Of a DNA stretch of 64,000 nt, positions 43,240 through 53,584 are shown piece after piece. This DNA comes from Limnephilus marmoratus. Lineage: Eukaryota; Arthropoda; Insecta; Trichoptera; Limnephilidae. The notes under the pieces were generated by a model. That model was not told where the DNA came from and ran no database searches. It saw only the letters and a program-made list of their open reading frames with translations. The position numbers and the translations under genes were made by a program. Where the stretch lies: positions 23,947,770 through 24,011,769 of the forward strand of contig OU862923.1 in NCBI GenBank assembly GCA_917880885.1. Direction: 5' to 3'. Position 1 is the first letter of the stretch; every line of letters begins with the position of its first letter.

Positions 43240-43915
43240 TCGTATTTAACTCAATCAACTCAATGGTACCGGTAAGGCTGTGGTCCTTATTTCAATTCCT
43301 AGATGCGACCAAATGTTTTCTTAGTTTTCCGTTTCAAATTTTCATTTGACAGTCGCTAATGTTGCCTTCAATGATTAAATAAATACTTCCCTTTTATTTC
43401 GATAACAAATCGTCGCAATTATTCATCAAGTAGGTACCTAAGTTCAAGTTTAGATCATCTGGTTTTATTGACAATGTCGGCAGAAGTCAAATTATTATTA
43501 TGGTCTGAAGTTTCCTCGTAATATCAATTTCGTCACAGTAGGTCTGCCAGATTAATCGGCTTGAGGTCATTTTAGGAGACTGGAAGGTCAATCTTGGGTA
43601 TCCCATATCAACGAGGGCGGACATTGATTGGGTTAATATGTAGGTCAAATACGCAAGGCGAAGTTAACATTCTAGGGAATGAAGGGGTTATTTATTTGTA
43701 TAGTTCGAAGGCTTGTTTAGTAATTTCGGCGTTGTTTATGATAACTACATTTTGTGCCCCATATTTCAGATTAATGATTTAAGTTTAAATTGCGTTCTTC
43801 AACATCATCGCCACGCAAAATCAAAATGATCGCAGTTTGTTTTTGTAAAAAAGGGACGAACATTTATCTGAAGAGCGATTCATGAAAATTGTGAATATTA
43901 CTCCAATTTATTACT
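43240..43915. other. Unassigned stretch
   Basis: A 62-codon frame at 43594-43782 ends with a hydrophobic segment (LVISALFMITTFCAPYF) but has no clear identity. Nothing else is supported. Confidence 0.3.
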
Positions 43916-45040
43916 ATCTTAACTCTCAAGAAAAAAATGTCTATTCTTGATGATTGTCAGAGAAAAATCTTTGAAAGTTGGTGTGTGGTGATCTTACTAT
44001 TTTGAATTGCTAGCTTATTCCAACTGAACAATTGCTTTGAAATATCTACAAGACTGAGCATCAAAAAGAGTGTAAAGTTTCGGGATGAGTGGACACTCTT
44101 AAAACAAATATTTTTGGGAAAAAACCTTTTGATTTTGATGTAAAAAACCAAAGTTATGCATATAAGATCACCTAATGCCAAATTTCAATTTAATCCTAAT
44201 ATTATTTCTCACAACTTTAATGGCATCCATAAAAATATTCCAACTAATTGTAAATGTGAAAGCTTAGAATTAGTTACGGAATATGTGTTCTTGGTGTTAC
44301 AGTTGATTGTTTTTTAAATGGGACAAACATATTTTAAAAAACCTGTAAAAGACTCAGATCAATTGCTGGCAGAATGTACACATAAATTTTTTTTCTTTCA
44401 ATTGAAACACTTAAAATAATTTATATGTCACTGGCAGAATCTATTATAAGATGTGGATTAACAATATGGGGAAATACAACTATAACCAATCTGAAACAAG
44501 TCCAAGTTGTACAAAACGCAATTGTAAAATTATTAGTCGTCCCCAATATTTTCAAACAGAGACATGATACACCGTTGCTGTTTCAGAGTGCCAAAATTTT
44601 ACCTATTAAGGCAATACTATGGCACAAAATTATTATTCAGCATATATTTACCCCGCAGCATAAAGAGAAATTAGAACATAGATTAATACAGCACTAGATT
44701 CACGCGCAACGACGGGTTAATAGTTCCGAAATTTAACAATAAGTACGGACAGAGAACGTTTAAATACATCATACCGAAGATATTTAATTTATTTCCTGAC
44801 ACTATAAAGAAATGTAATTCTATGAATGAGGTTAAATATGGTTAAAAATTGGCTATTGGAAAAAAATATTTATATTGATATTGGTATGTGTGAAAAAAAT
44901 GTTGAATCTGTAGATATAAGATGTAAATTTTAAATTTTAAAAATGTATATGAAACTAAAAATAAACACCTGTTGACAAGCCAATTCAATTGGCTTAGAAC
45001 GACTTGTTTGTTGATTATATTATGTATTATCTATTCTATC
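43916..45040 (+). mobile_element. LINE-E copy 1, 3' half
   Basis: Broken RT C-terminal frames are followed by a 3' UTR with a perfect hairpin (AAGCCAATT-C-AATTGGCTT, 44977-44995) and an A-rich end at about 45030-45060. The left limit is unclear. Confidence 0.65.
44170..44830 (+). pseudogene. LINE-E ORF2 C-terminal region
   Basis: In shifting frames one reads LGVTVDCFLN, KRLRSIAGRMYT, FLSIETLKIIYMSLAESIIR, CGLTIWGNTTITNLKQVQVV and QNAIVKLLVVPN, the standard segment after the palm in CR1/jockey-type LINEs. A stop at 44696 and a frame change precede GLIVPKFNNKYGQRTFKY and IIPKIFN. The YADD part is missing or unrecognisable. The end matches copy 2 at 20090-20700. Confidence 0.65.
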
Positions 45041-45069
45041 AATGAAAAAAAAATTTAAAAAAGTTAACC

Positions 45070-45400
45070 TTTATTTCTTTAAAAGACAACTCTTTGCATT
45101 GGGGGAAAAAATGAAAATATTCAAAATGTAAAAACAAAATATCACAGAATACTGACGTAATACGTTATTGTGAATGGCTGTCAGCTGTCATTACACACGA
45201 TGAAAGCAAATTTTCATTTTACATAATTAAAATTTCGTATTTAGTATTTTCCATTGCTCTGAACACAAAGAGTTGTGTTTTATAGTAATTAAAATGAATC
45301 AAAAGGTTTTTTCTAAAAAATATTCGTATTGAGCGTGTACAGTTATCCCGAAGGTTTATCAAAAAAAAAGTAACAACTTTACGGTTCCAAACTCTTTGAA
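45070..45400. other. Unassigned AT-rich stretch
   Basis: No feature recognised. Confidence 0.35.
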
Positions 45401-45404
45401 GCCA

Positions 45405-45470
45405 GTTAAACTATGGCATCCGCAATAATTGGGGTACGTTGTGGGGCTGAAGGAATTGGAGAAATAAAAA
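45405..45470 (-). repeat. repY fragment
   Basis: CTATGGCATCCGCAATAATT and GGGGTACGTTGTGGGGCTGA match the front of other minus-strand repY copies. Confidence 0.45.
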
Positions 45471-45519
45471 AAAAGGTAAAATGGAAGTGTTGCAACCGAA
45501 ACTGTTTACGAATTACAGC

Positions 45520-45812
45520 TTCAAATGCACATAGGTTAAGTGGTTCGCCACTTTTGGTGACTTAGCAGGGTTTTCCGGATTCACGGGTTAAGGTTGGTTT
45601 AGGTCTTGGCGTTTGATGGCATGGACACAACCGAATCGCGGATTCCTACCCATCACTCGTACCCTTTTCCATCCCAGAACTTCCTCTCCTTCTTTTCCAT
45701 AAAATAGCACAGCAAAAACACACAGCATCCCCAAAGATGACACAGGCCTTAAGGGAAATGATTTTCATATATCTTATTATTCCTATATATGGAGCTAATG
45801 AAAAAAAACTTG
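45520..45812 (+). repeat. repX copy 4, diverged
   Basis: TAAGTGGTTCGCCACTTTTGG, GACTTAGCAGGGTTTTCCGG and CACACAGCATCCCCAAAGATG are shared with other copies. The inner hairpin is decayed here. Confidence 0.65.
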
Positions 45813-45985
45813 GAAGTGGACTGCAAATACTAACAATGAAACGATACGAAATGGTGTTTGCTGGAATTGGGTGGTAATATGTGTAAGGAAAATTATGGAT
45901 GCCACTCTTTTACCACTGAACCTCTGCGAGGGAGCACATAACACAATCACAGTATAATTATACGAATAACACATATTCATGACGT

Positions 45986-46440
45986 TTAAATTAATTGTAC
46001 CTCATCATCATCATCACTATTGGCTCTACAACCCTGGTGGGTCTTGGCCTCCTCAAGAATCTTCCTCCATTCATCTCGTTTTTGTGCCAGCTCTCTCCAG
46101 TTTAGAAGCTCCAAGATAGATATGTCTTTGAGGACGTTGTCGCTCCATCTTAGTCTTGGTCTTCCCAGGCTCCTTTGCCCTATTGATCTCGAGTTCAGCA
46201 GGGACTTTGGTGCTTGATGTCGGTCATTCTCTCCACATGACCCAGCCACCGAAGTCTTCCCAGTTTTATAAATGTTGCGACGTTTAGCTCCTTAAACAAA
46301 GTATCATAGAGCTCATTGTTATAACGTCTGCGCCAAAATTAATTTTCTAGAACCGGTTCGAAGATGCGCCTCAATATTTTTCTTTAAAAAACGTCCAGTG
46401 CTCGCTCATTCCTCTTAGTTAGTAAAATTAATTAATCAGT
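45986..46440 (-). pseudogene. RTE-like LINE C-terminal fragment (LINE-H)
   Basis: On the minus strand the last 87 codons are open: GQRSLGRPRLRWSDNVLKDI, then WRELAQKRDEWRKILEEAKT. Upstream, in a shifted frame, are LRRIFEPVLENQFWRRRYNN and ELYDTLFKELNVATFIKTG. Such GRPRxRWxD...WRxxAxDRxxWR endings belong to RT ORFs of a widespread insect LINE group. The element ends in a short ATG repeat (CATCATCATCATCAC near 46003) instead of poly(A), which is a habit of RTE-type LINEs. Confidence 0.6.
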
Positions 46441-46616
46441 TAATTGTACCTAATACTTTTAAACTACCTGCGTGGCAACTTTCCCTTATCCCTGTCCTCC
46501 CCTTATCCGTCCCAGCCCAAATACCTATTTCGCAACCTATTGAAGTATAGTTATAATCTCATTTATTTTATTGTTGTGTTTTTATATTTTGGTTTATCAC
46601 TTGTTGAATCTTCTAT

Positions 46617-47275
46617 GGGGAGGAATGCAGATCCCGCCAATGTGGATGATTTTAATAAAAATGCACTTTCTAGATGAGAAAAGTGTGGAGAAGTTGAATA
46701 AAAAAGAAATTAAGGTGCGCTCGGCAAAATTGAGGGAGATATAGCCGTTTAAAGTATGAATAAAATGTCACTTCATGAACCGATACTGTCAGCCATGTTG
46801 TAAACAAAATATTACCTTAAAGTTGGTAGCACTCGTAATCGTCCTCTAGGTTTGTGTAACATGGTTTATGTAACATGGTTTGTGCCCCTTTATAACGCCT
46901 ACTCGCGTCAACGCAAGAAAACATCCCAGTTTTCAAGTAGTTTAGCGGCTACGCCAGGTGTGTGTAACATGGTTTGTGACCATTATTAAATCTGTTTTCC
47001 ATAATTACGCGCCTTATTATATATCACACGAAGTTGGCTACAATCGTATCAACCTTCGTTTAAAGCAAGTCTGAGATACCAACATTATAGTAACAAAATG
47101 GCGTAGTATGAGTTCACGAAGTGTCATTTTATTCATTCTTTAAACGGCTGTATCTCCCTCAATTTTGCCAAGCGCACCTTAATTTCTTTTTTATTCAACT
47201 TTTCCACACTTTTCTCATCTAGAAAGTGCATTTTTATTAAAATCCCCCACATTGGCGGGATCTGCATTTCACCCC
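46617..47275. mobile_element. Fold-back (long-TIR) element, 659 bp
   Basis: The left arm from 46617 (GGGGAGGAATGCAGATCCCG) and the right arm inverted from 47275 (GGGGTGAAATGCAGATCCCG) pair over about 170 bp with few differences, and weaker pairing extends to about 190 bp. TTCTAT flanks both ends (46611-46616, 47276-47281), a 6-bp duplication. The middle has three GTAACATGGTTTGTG-like repeats. No coding capacity. The superfamily is not clear. Confidence 0.85.
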
Positions 47276-47281
47276 TTCTAT

Positions 47282-47820
47282 GTATTATCATTATCTTAAA
47301 TTGCTGCTTACTCCTGTTTTTTTTTTCTAAGATGTTCTAGTTTACATTTCTAAATACCTATCCGTGAACATCAATAATTGGTCTGTTTTTGTCATCCTCT
47401 TATGTATATTATGTTACTAAGACTGTTTATGTTCCTTAAATAAATACATAGTTTGTACAGTCCCACCGCGATTCCTCGATGTAATAATCGCCACAATAAC
47501 ATTGTTTACTTTCGAGTTGGTCAAATATCTTCTTTTTAGTTCAAAAACGAGACTACGAACACGAAAAACACCAACAATTTACTTCCAAGGTAGTCCCTTC
47601 TCCTGTTGTACTCCAATTTTCTATGTTTTTTTGTCATTATTCCTAATTCGAAATGCTTTTCCTGCAAGGTGATGTAGGTAGGGAGGGGTAGGTACCGGAT
47701 AAAGAACATCCCGGTAGGTACTACGCATATTCTCATTTCAAAACCAAACAGGAAGATTGGGAAGTTTCAGACTATTCAGCTCTTATTTAGAAAAGACGGC
47801 TAAATCCATTTCAAATAACA
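47282..47820. other. Unassigned spacer
   Basis: A 66-codon minus-strand frame (47536-47736) has no identity. Nothing else seen. Confidence 0.35.
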
Positions 47821-48522
47821 TTAAGAGCGTTTAACCAGCCAGCGGACGAAAATCCACATTTCGTCGAAAGTTGTTCTTCCGATCGTGCAGGGCGGTTACA
47901 ATGAGAAAGATTAATTATTCTCCGTACCAGCTTTTTAAAATTACAACTAAATACCGAATTTATTTCAATCCAAATTAGCTTTAATTTATACCTTCATCCA
48001 AACATGCTGAAAGGCGTGATGATAAAACTATTAAAATAGTGTACTTTTTGTAGTTTATCATTTTTCAATAATGTCTAAATTTAATAAGAATGTTAAAAAA
48101 ATCTGAAATATATTAGTTTGTAAGTGCGCAAATAAATACACAAATGGACCAATTTTCGTCAAGAAACACATGTACGTACATATTTTTAATGATTTTATTG
48201 AAACTAAAATTAAAATTCTAAAACATACGTTTGCTAGATAATGTATTGATTTATTTTACTGCATGATTATATTATTTGAAATGGGTGTGGTATAATACAA
48301 AAACTTTTTTGAAAATGTAACAAATCTGCCAACGACCTATGGAATAACCTTATTATACTAAAAATTTTAAAAAAATTCTCAAAATTTATTACATACGAAT
48401 GCTAGATAAAAGAACAATCTTTCGAAATCCATTTATAATTTTTTGTGGAAAAGAGTCAATACGTCTAAAATCTTTTTTGAAAATGACGTATTTCTGGTTT
48501 TCTCTGATAATGCCCTCTTAAG
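47821..48522 (+). mobile_element. TTAA MITE, copy 5 (702 bp)
   Basis: TTAAGAGCGTTTAACCAG to ATGCCCTCTTAA. It lacks about 20 bp of the GTAGTTATTTTTTGATTATAAG region present in copy 4. Confidence 0.88.
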
Positions 48523-48970
48523 ATTCTGAATGGTGAAGACACTACCACTCTGGTTCTAATAGATTAGATTACTAAATATAATTACTTCTCAATAAACGTA
48601 AAAGAATATTTCAATTTTTATATTTTCGTTTATCTAATATGCGTTGTACGTATTCGATCCCCCACGTCCCAATCTTTTCAAATATTGAAACAAGAGACAA
48701 ACAAGTCTAACGTTTACCTATGAAGCAAAGCGAACACTGTGTTTGCAGAAATAATGTCGGTCGAACGTGGCATATTGGACTGTGTATCATATTCGTTGGA
48801 GGAAAATAAATACACTTCTAACCATTCTTTGATAAGATTCCATAAACTAGTACCATTATTTATTACTTTGCAAAGTTTTATTCAACGAGAAATAATTGTT
48901 AAATCTTGTGAGGTAATTTTTGAACGTTCTGAAATAAAATATTTTTCTGAAATAAAATTATATATTTAAA
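48523..48970. other. Unassigned spacer
   Basis: A 76-codon frame at 48739-48969 (SVERGILDCVSYSLEEN, then HSLIRFHKLVPLFITLQS) is unassigned; it could be an exon-like or transposon relic, but no domain is seen. Confidence 0.3.
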
Positions 48971-49167
48971 CTAGCTGACCTGATAAAGTTGTTCTGCCAT
49001 ATAAATTATTTGTAGTGAATATTTCGGTTGTTAATTAAAAAATAACGAATGTATTGTAAGGGTGTGGGGATGGGATCTATGGCAGAAAGAGGAATGGAGC
49101 GCTGTAGACGATGACCGCCAATAAAAACAACAAAAAACACCAACCATTCATTTTCTCAATTCAATGT

Positions 49168-49783
49168 ATGTAATTTTTTTTTTTTTTTTACATTAACTCC
49201 ACACAGGAAGCCCTGAGGAAAATAATTTCCCTCAGGGCCTATGTCATCTGGGATGCTGTGTAAAGGGTCTTTTTGAGGAGAGGAGAGAATGAACATTGGT
49301 CTTGAAGAGACCCATGTTGTAGGAAGGAGGAAACACAGAGGCCGGCAAATCATTCCACAGCCGAGCTGTTGAACCCAAGAACGAGTCGAAGAAACGACCC
49401 GTTCTCATGTGACAAATGTCAACTGTGTACAAATGTTGGGCACGCGTTTGGCGTGTTTCCCGACTATGCACCGGTGCCGAAGGGATCAATGATGCTAGTT
49501 CCTCGGAGCATCTTCCATTGTAATACCGGTTAAACAAGGATAGCATTCCCACCCGACGCCTGTGCTCTAAAGATTGCAATCCGTCTGTTAAGATGGGAGA
49601 ATCTATCAAACGGACCGCCCGTTTCTGCACAGAGTCGAGGGTATTTTTCAGGTATTTTGGAGCTCCAGACCAGAGGTGGCTGCCAAATTCAACCGTGGGG
49701 CGCACTTGCAATTTGTACAGGGTTAGCAGTTGTGTACTATTAAAGTATCTGCGGGCCCTGTACAGTACGCCCAGTTTTTTTTT
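49168..49783 (-). mobile_element. LINE-B copy 4, 3' end
   Basis: Poly-T at 49168-49190, nested hairpins, and then C-terminal LINE-B codons open for about 180 residues on the minus strand (KLGVLYRARRYFNSTQLLTL to TQHPR). It inserted into the Helitron, downstream of the helicase stop. Confidence 0.88.
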
Positions 49784-49885
49784 GTCATTAAAGTAACGGA
49801 CATATTCATTGTTTGATCTCTTAAAAGTTAAATGCAAAGTGAAAAAAAGTAATACATTTTTTATCCTAAATTAAGAAAATCAATA

Positions 49886-50096
49886 CTAATTTCGAAGAGC
49901 AATTGGGTATACGATATTTTTGGTCAGTCCGTCTTTAGCCAACACAAATAAGCTCGATGGTTTGCCCACGCGAGAACATGCCACGTATTGTCCGTGTGAA
50001 AACATGGTTTGCCCAATTCTAAGCGGTAAACAGACATCGTTTGGCTTTGCGACTTATTGATTGTCATTTGGAATGCCAATCTAATAAGAAATCAAT
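49886..50096 (-). pseudogene. Helitron helicase C-terminus (PIF1-like), frameshifted
   Basis: The minus strand reads FLIRLAFQMTINKSQSQTMS, the motif of PIF1-type helicases usually seen as MTINKSQGQT, then VYRLELGKPCF. A one- or two-base change follows, and the next frame has HGQYVACSRVGKPSSLFVLA (motif VI, HGQLYVAxSR) and ends at TAG 49886-49888 after TKNIVY. The helicase unwinds DNA during rolling-circle transposition. Only about 70 codons remain, and the critical Gly of SQGQT is Ser here. Confidence 0.8.
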
Positions 50097-50491
50097 CAGT
50101 AATTTCGTTCTGTTTGAATAATGATAAAATAATAAAATCGCGATTAAAAAATGGGAGGGTGAGGGTCGGAGCGTGAAAATTTGGAGTTATAGGTATTTTT
50201 TGATGCCAATTAAAAAAAATGTCAAAAAAATAGAAAAATCTTCTTGGATAGGGACACTCTAATCACTAGCGGTATGAAATATACTTTACGACCCATTCTC
50301 ATACCTACCAAAGTAAATAAAAAAAAAAATAAAAATCGGTCTAGCCGTATCGGAGGAGTGCGATCACAAACACCGTGACACGAGATTTTTTATATATGTA
50401 GATGAAAGTTCGTCAGTATTTGAGGGAGTTTATCAATTTATTCGTATAACCAAGGCAAAGGTATTTCATATTCATCTATTAATTTCATGAT

Positions 50492-50590
50492 TTACCTCCT
50501 TAGACAAATGGTTAAGACCTTCGACTGCGAAACCAGGGGTTGCGGGTTCGAACCTCAGCATGCGCAAATGAATTCAGTTTATTCGAAATG
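50492..50590 (+). repeat. tRNA-derived SINE head, copy 2
   Basis: TTAGACAAATGGTTAAGACC (A box) and GCGGGTTCGAACCTC (B box) stand 35 bp apart, as in Pol III SINE heads. The following ATGCGCAAATGAATTCAGTT matches the copy at 24627. Confidence 0.65.
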
Positions 50591-50689
50591 TGAATTCACA
50601 AATTTTATTAATACACAGAAGGTATATTTGTACATTTTTGGTACAATCCAGAGAAGTAAAGACCACCTTTCACAATCTTAAAGCAGTTT

Positions 50690-50865
50690 TAGCCTTATTT
50701 TGTGACCAAATCTGAATAGCCAGGTACTTTTTAACCCTTATTTTCTCCATGTCCTTCCCCACTTCGGCCTCACAATGCGGTGGATGCCATACAATACACA
50801 CTAAAATGTGGATACCACAGCCCTATTGGCTCTAAAAATTTGGAACTCTTGTACGGAGTTCGCAC
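50690..50865 (+). repeat. repY fragment
   Basis: TTTTGTGACCAAATCTGAAT, GCCAGGTACTTTT, a pyrimidine run, GGCCTCACAATGC and GGATGCCATA follow the repY order. Confidence 0.5.
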
Positions 50866-51137
50866 ATTTTTTTTAATACCTTTCAATCTTAAATTACCGC
50901 TAAAATTCAAACATGAAATCTGATTCCAACAAGCCAACTTACTGCCAATTCGGGCCTACATTTTCAAGCAAAACTGTGTTTTTACGATGATTACGAAATT
51001 CAAATGGGATGGCGATATATAATTTAAGGCAAGTATAAAAAAGACATATCACGTGCTAAAAAGTCTAGAACCAAAATGTATTATGTCTGTAGCACGGTTG
51101 TTTTCATTGAAATTTATATGGTAGGTATTTCTAGTAT

Positions 51138-51905
51138 TTTTTTATTATAATCTTTATTTATTAAGTTACGTAGGTGATTGTGCTGTGCCTGTCTCACTAG
51201 GAATTCCTGTGTTGAGAGCAGGTGCATTTTAGCAAAAATAGTTTAAAACAAAAATTAGAATAACAACAACAATGTTATTTACATTTAAGGTAAAAGTACA
51301 AGGACAATCAGCATCGTACCAATGGGAAAGCATGAATTGGGAGGTTCTAAAAATATTGTTAATATATGATCTGTCTTTGATAGTGATCCAAAACTTGGTA
51401 TCTGATTTGTATTTTACGTAATTAGTGTGCTGTCTAATGGTCAGTGGAAGTGTATTAAAAAGTTTTGTTGCAAAGTACCTGAAGTTTCTTTAACCAAACG
51501 TTGTTTTGGCGAAAGGGATAAGTAAGAGATTTTGCCCTTTGGTTCTCGTATCACGAACAGATTGGATGTTGTCAGAAACAGTTATATTCTTTTTTCTATG
51601 CTTGCAGCAATACAACTTCAATGTCACAACCTCAATTTGTTTATAAACAAAAGAATTGAAAAAGTTTAAACCCTGATAGGTATCCAAATTGACATTCCGT
51701 GATGAAAGGAAATAATTGATTTAATTTTCAAAACAAGAATTCCTAATTGCAACCCCGTTCGATTGAAAAGGCTAAAATTAAGTACGGTAAAATTATCGCA
51801 TATCCGGTCATTCGTTTCCTGGGGATACGTTGACAAAAAGTCAAGCAGATAGTCCTTACAGTATCGACTTGAATTAAAATGGCTGGATTTAGTTGATGTG
51901 GTAAC
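51138..51905 (-). mobile_element. LINE-G, 5'-truncated
   Basis: The T-rich end at 51138-51165 (ATAATAAAAAAAT on the minus strand), a hairpin in the tail (CTCACTAGGAATTCCTGTGTTGAG, pairing CTCA and AGGAATTCCT, 51193-51216) and C-terminal coding sequence upstream. Confidence 0.6.
51229..51905 (-). pseudogene. LINE-G ORF2 C-terminal region
   Basis: The minus strand reads NIQSVRDTRTKGQNLLLIPF, AKTTFG, then a stop and LKKLQVLCNKTFNTLPLTIR, QHTNYVKYKSDTKFWITIKD and a stop at 51229-51231. The pattern (TRxKxxLxIPxxKTxFGxxxFxxxxxKxFNxLPxxIR) is that of the last 100 residues of jockey/CR1-type ORF2 proteins. The RT itself is missing. Confidence 0.6.
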
Positions 51906-52015
51906 GTTCATCATTCGAAATGGAACATTATTGGGACAACTGCTTACAGCCGGAGAGACAAAAGATTACAAAAGCCATTTCAGGCAACGCTTTGATTTCG
52001 ATTGGCAGTTTCTCA

Positions 52016-52375
52016 CTAGTGGGATACAATGTACCCATTCGTCCCGTTCCCCTTCCGCCTCCCCTTTCTCTCCCGCGTCCCCTTCCCCTCACGCGTTCCC
52101 ACCTCCTCACTCGTTCCCTTCTCAAACTTCCCCCGTCCCCAAAACCCCCCTCCCGAGTTCTCCTGCATCCACTTTTACAGTTTTTATACGGCTTGTGTGC
52201 CACCTATTGCAATTTTTTATACAAAATTCATAATGCCAGAGCTCACCAGTATATATATATATATAGACACCATCGCGGGCATGCACTGCACAAATCAATT
52301 CCTCAAAGATTCATCGCAACCGGATGAATGGTTAGCAACGCATAATTTCATGATGCCATAACTCACTTTTATATA
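52016..52375 (-). mobile_element. Helitron-like element, inverted, with pyrimidine tract
   Basis: On the minus strand the 3' end is TATCCCACTAG followed by T (52016). The C-rich run at 52030-52160 is the complement of a purine tract like that at 41927. AGGTGGCA, GGTGAGCTCTGGCATTATG and the CGGATGAA segment link it to the elements at 41691 and 31715. The 5' end abuts the next MITE. Confidence 0.6.
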
Positions 52376-52740
52376 CAGGGTGTTAAGGGACGTACTTGAC
52401 TTACTTTAACCAGTGATTCCTGACATTATTTGGAGTAAAAAATGTAAATGAAATTTTGGTCTCCGGTGACATTTTTGATGTTTTTTTTTCTACAAAAACA
52501 TAAAAAAATGGTATTTTTGAACAGTTGGAGGCGGGGTAAGGGGTTCGTCGGACACCCGGCTGAGTGACCAGTGACGACGTGCAAAAGAATTTTTTTTTGT
52601 TTGATTTTGAAGAAAAAAAAATTGAAAAAAAAAGTCGTCAAAAAAGTCATCGGAGACCAAAATTTCATTTACATTTTTTACTCCAAATAATGTCAGGAAT
52701 CACTGGTTAAAGTAAGTCAAGTACGTCCCTTAACACCCTG
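52376..52740. mobile_element. Tc1/mariner-type long-TIR MITE, copy 3 (365 bp)
   Basis: Left CAGGGTGTTAAGGGACGTAC, right its inverted copy; about 95 bp pair almost perfectly. TATA on both sides. The loop is inverted relative to copy 2. Confidence 0.92.
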
Positions 52741-53250
52741 TATAGAAACCATCACTATGATTTAGCAACACATATAGGTACATACATATTTCGATTTATA
52801 TATATACAAAATTATGAAGATTTTTTTTATTGAAATACGTTAATTTTATTCTGTTATCAATTATGTTTATATTTTGCAAAAAACATCTCTAACAAATGCG
52901 TGGTTAATGAATGCTACGTGATTTGAAAACGAAGATGCAAAAAGAATAACGAGAGTCAAAATGGTGCTAAACAGTTTGTTGAAGGTAAATTAACCACTTG
53001 GAAGTTACCTACAACAGGGCCAGTGTCTGAGTTTAAATGTGTTCCAATTTAAAAGTTATTACGAATAATTTAAAATTATAATTTTTGGGTGCATTCCAAA
53101 AATCTTCTTCGAGGTTATTTAGAATGCGTTCGTGGTCGTGGTGTTAGGTTCTCAACTAGCAATTTTATCTATCTATTAAATTTAATCTGATTGAATTTGT
53201 GTTATCAATTTAATAATTTAAAATCATGTAAGTTAAATTTTCGTCATGTT
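52741..53250. other. Unassigned, AT-rich
   Basis: No feature apart from a weak SINE-like trace near 53110-53170. Confidence 0.35.
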
Positions 53251-53251
53251 T

Positions 53252-53415
53252 CAGAGTGGCAGATATCTCAATATTGCCCTGGTGTAGAACCACCATTCAG
53301 AACTTTAGCATACTTACACTACCTTCAGCCTCACAACATACCGCAATTGGGGATGCTATAATCTCACTCGCTCCAGGCAGTTGCGAGCAGCGTGCGCGGC
53401 AGCAGTTGTGCGGTA
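53252..53415 (+). repeat. repY fragment
   Basis: AGAGTGGCAGATATCTC, TTGCCCTGGTGTAGAACCAC, CAATTGGGGATGC and CTCCAGGCAGTTG follow repY order with an internal deletion. Confidence 0.55.
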
Positions 53416-53503
53416 TTCAATTAAAATAAAAAAAAGTTTATTGGTATTGGTATTGATATAATATACTAAACACTTCTTTTGACCAACACCATTATACATG
53501 TTA

Positions 53504-53580
53504 CTGTAAAAACCCGTACTACGGAAATCTTAAGATTTTCACGCAAATCCTAAGATTTACCAACTTACGGGATTTTACAG
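53504..53580. mobile_element. 77-bp mini-MITE with TA duplication
   Basis: CTGTAAAAACCCGTA on the left and TTACGGGATTTTACAG on the right are inverted copies with one indel. TA flanks both sides. The middle has two AATC(T/C)TAAGATTT palindromic pieces, so the whole folds into a hairpin. Confidence 0.75.
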
Positions 53581-53584
53581 TAGC

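Larger units (their letters stand above)
48971..50402 (-). mobile_element. Helitron with defined ends, interrupted by LINE-B
   Basis: Read on the minus strand it starts with TCTACATATATAAAAAATCT after A (50402) and runs through CTCGTGTCACGGTGTTTGTG and CGCACTCCTCCG, a start common in insect Helitrons. It ends GGTCAGCTAG at 48971, followed by T. It contains the C-terminal relic of the helicase at 49886-50096. LINE-B copy 4 lies within it (49168-49783). Most of the Rep and helicase gene is deleted. Confidence 0.82.

Noticed and set aside
53110..53170. Further SINE head
   Set aside because: Only TTCGTGGTCGTGGTGTTAGG resembles an A box; no B box follows.
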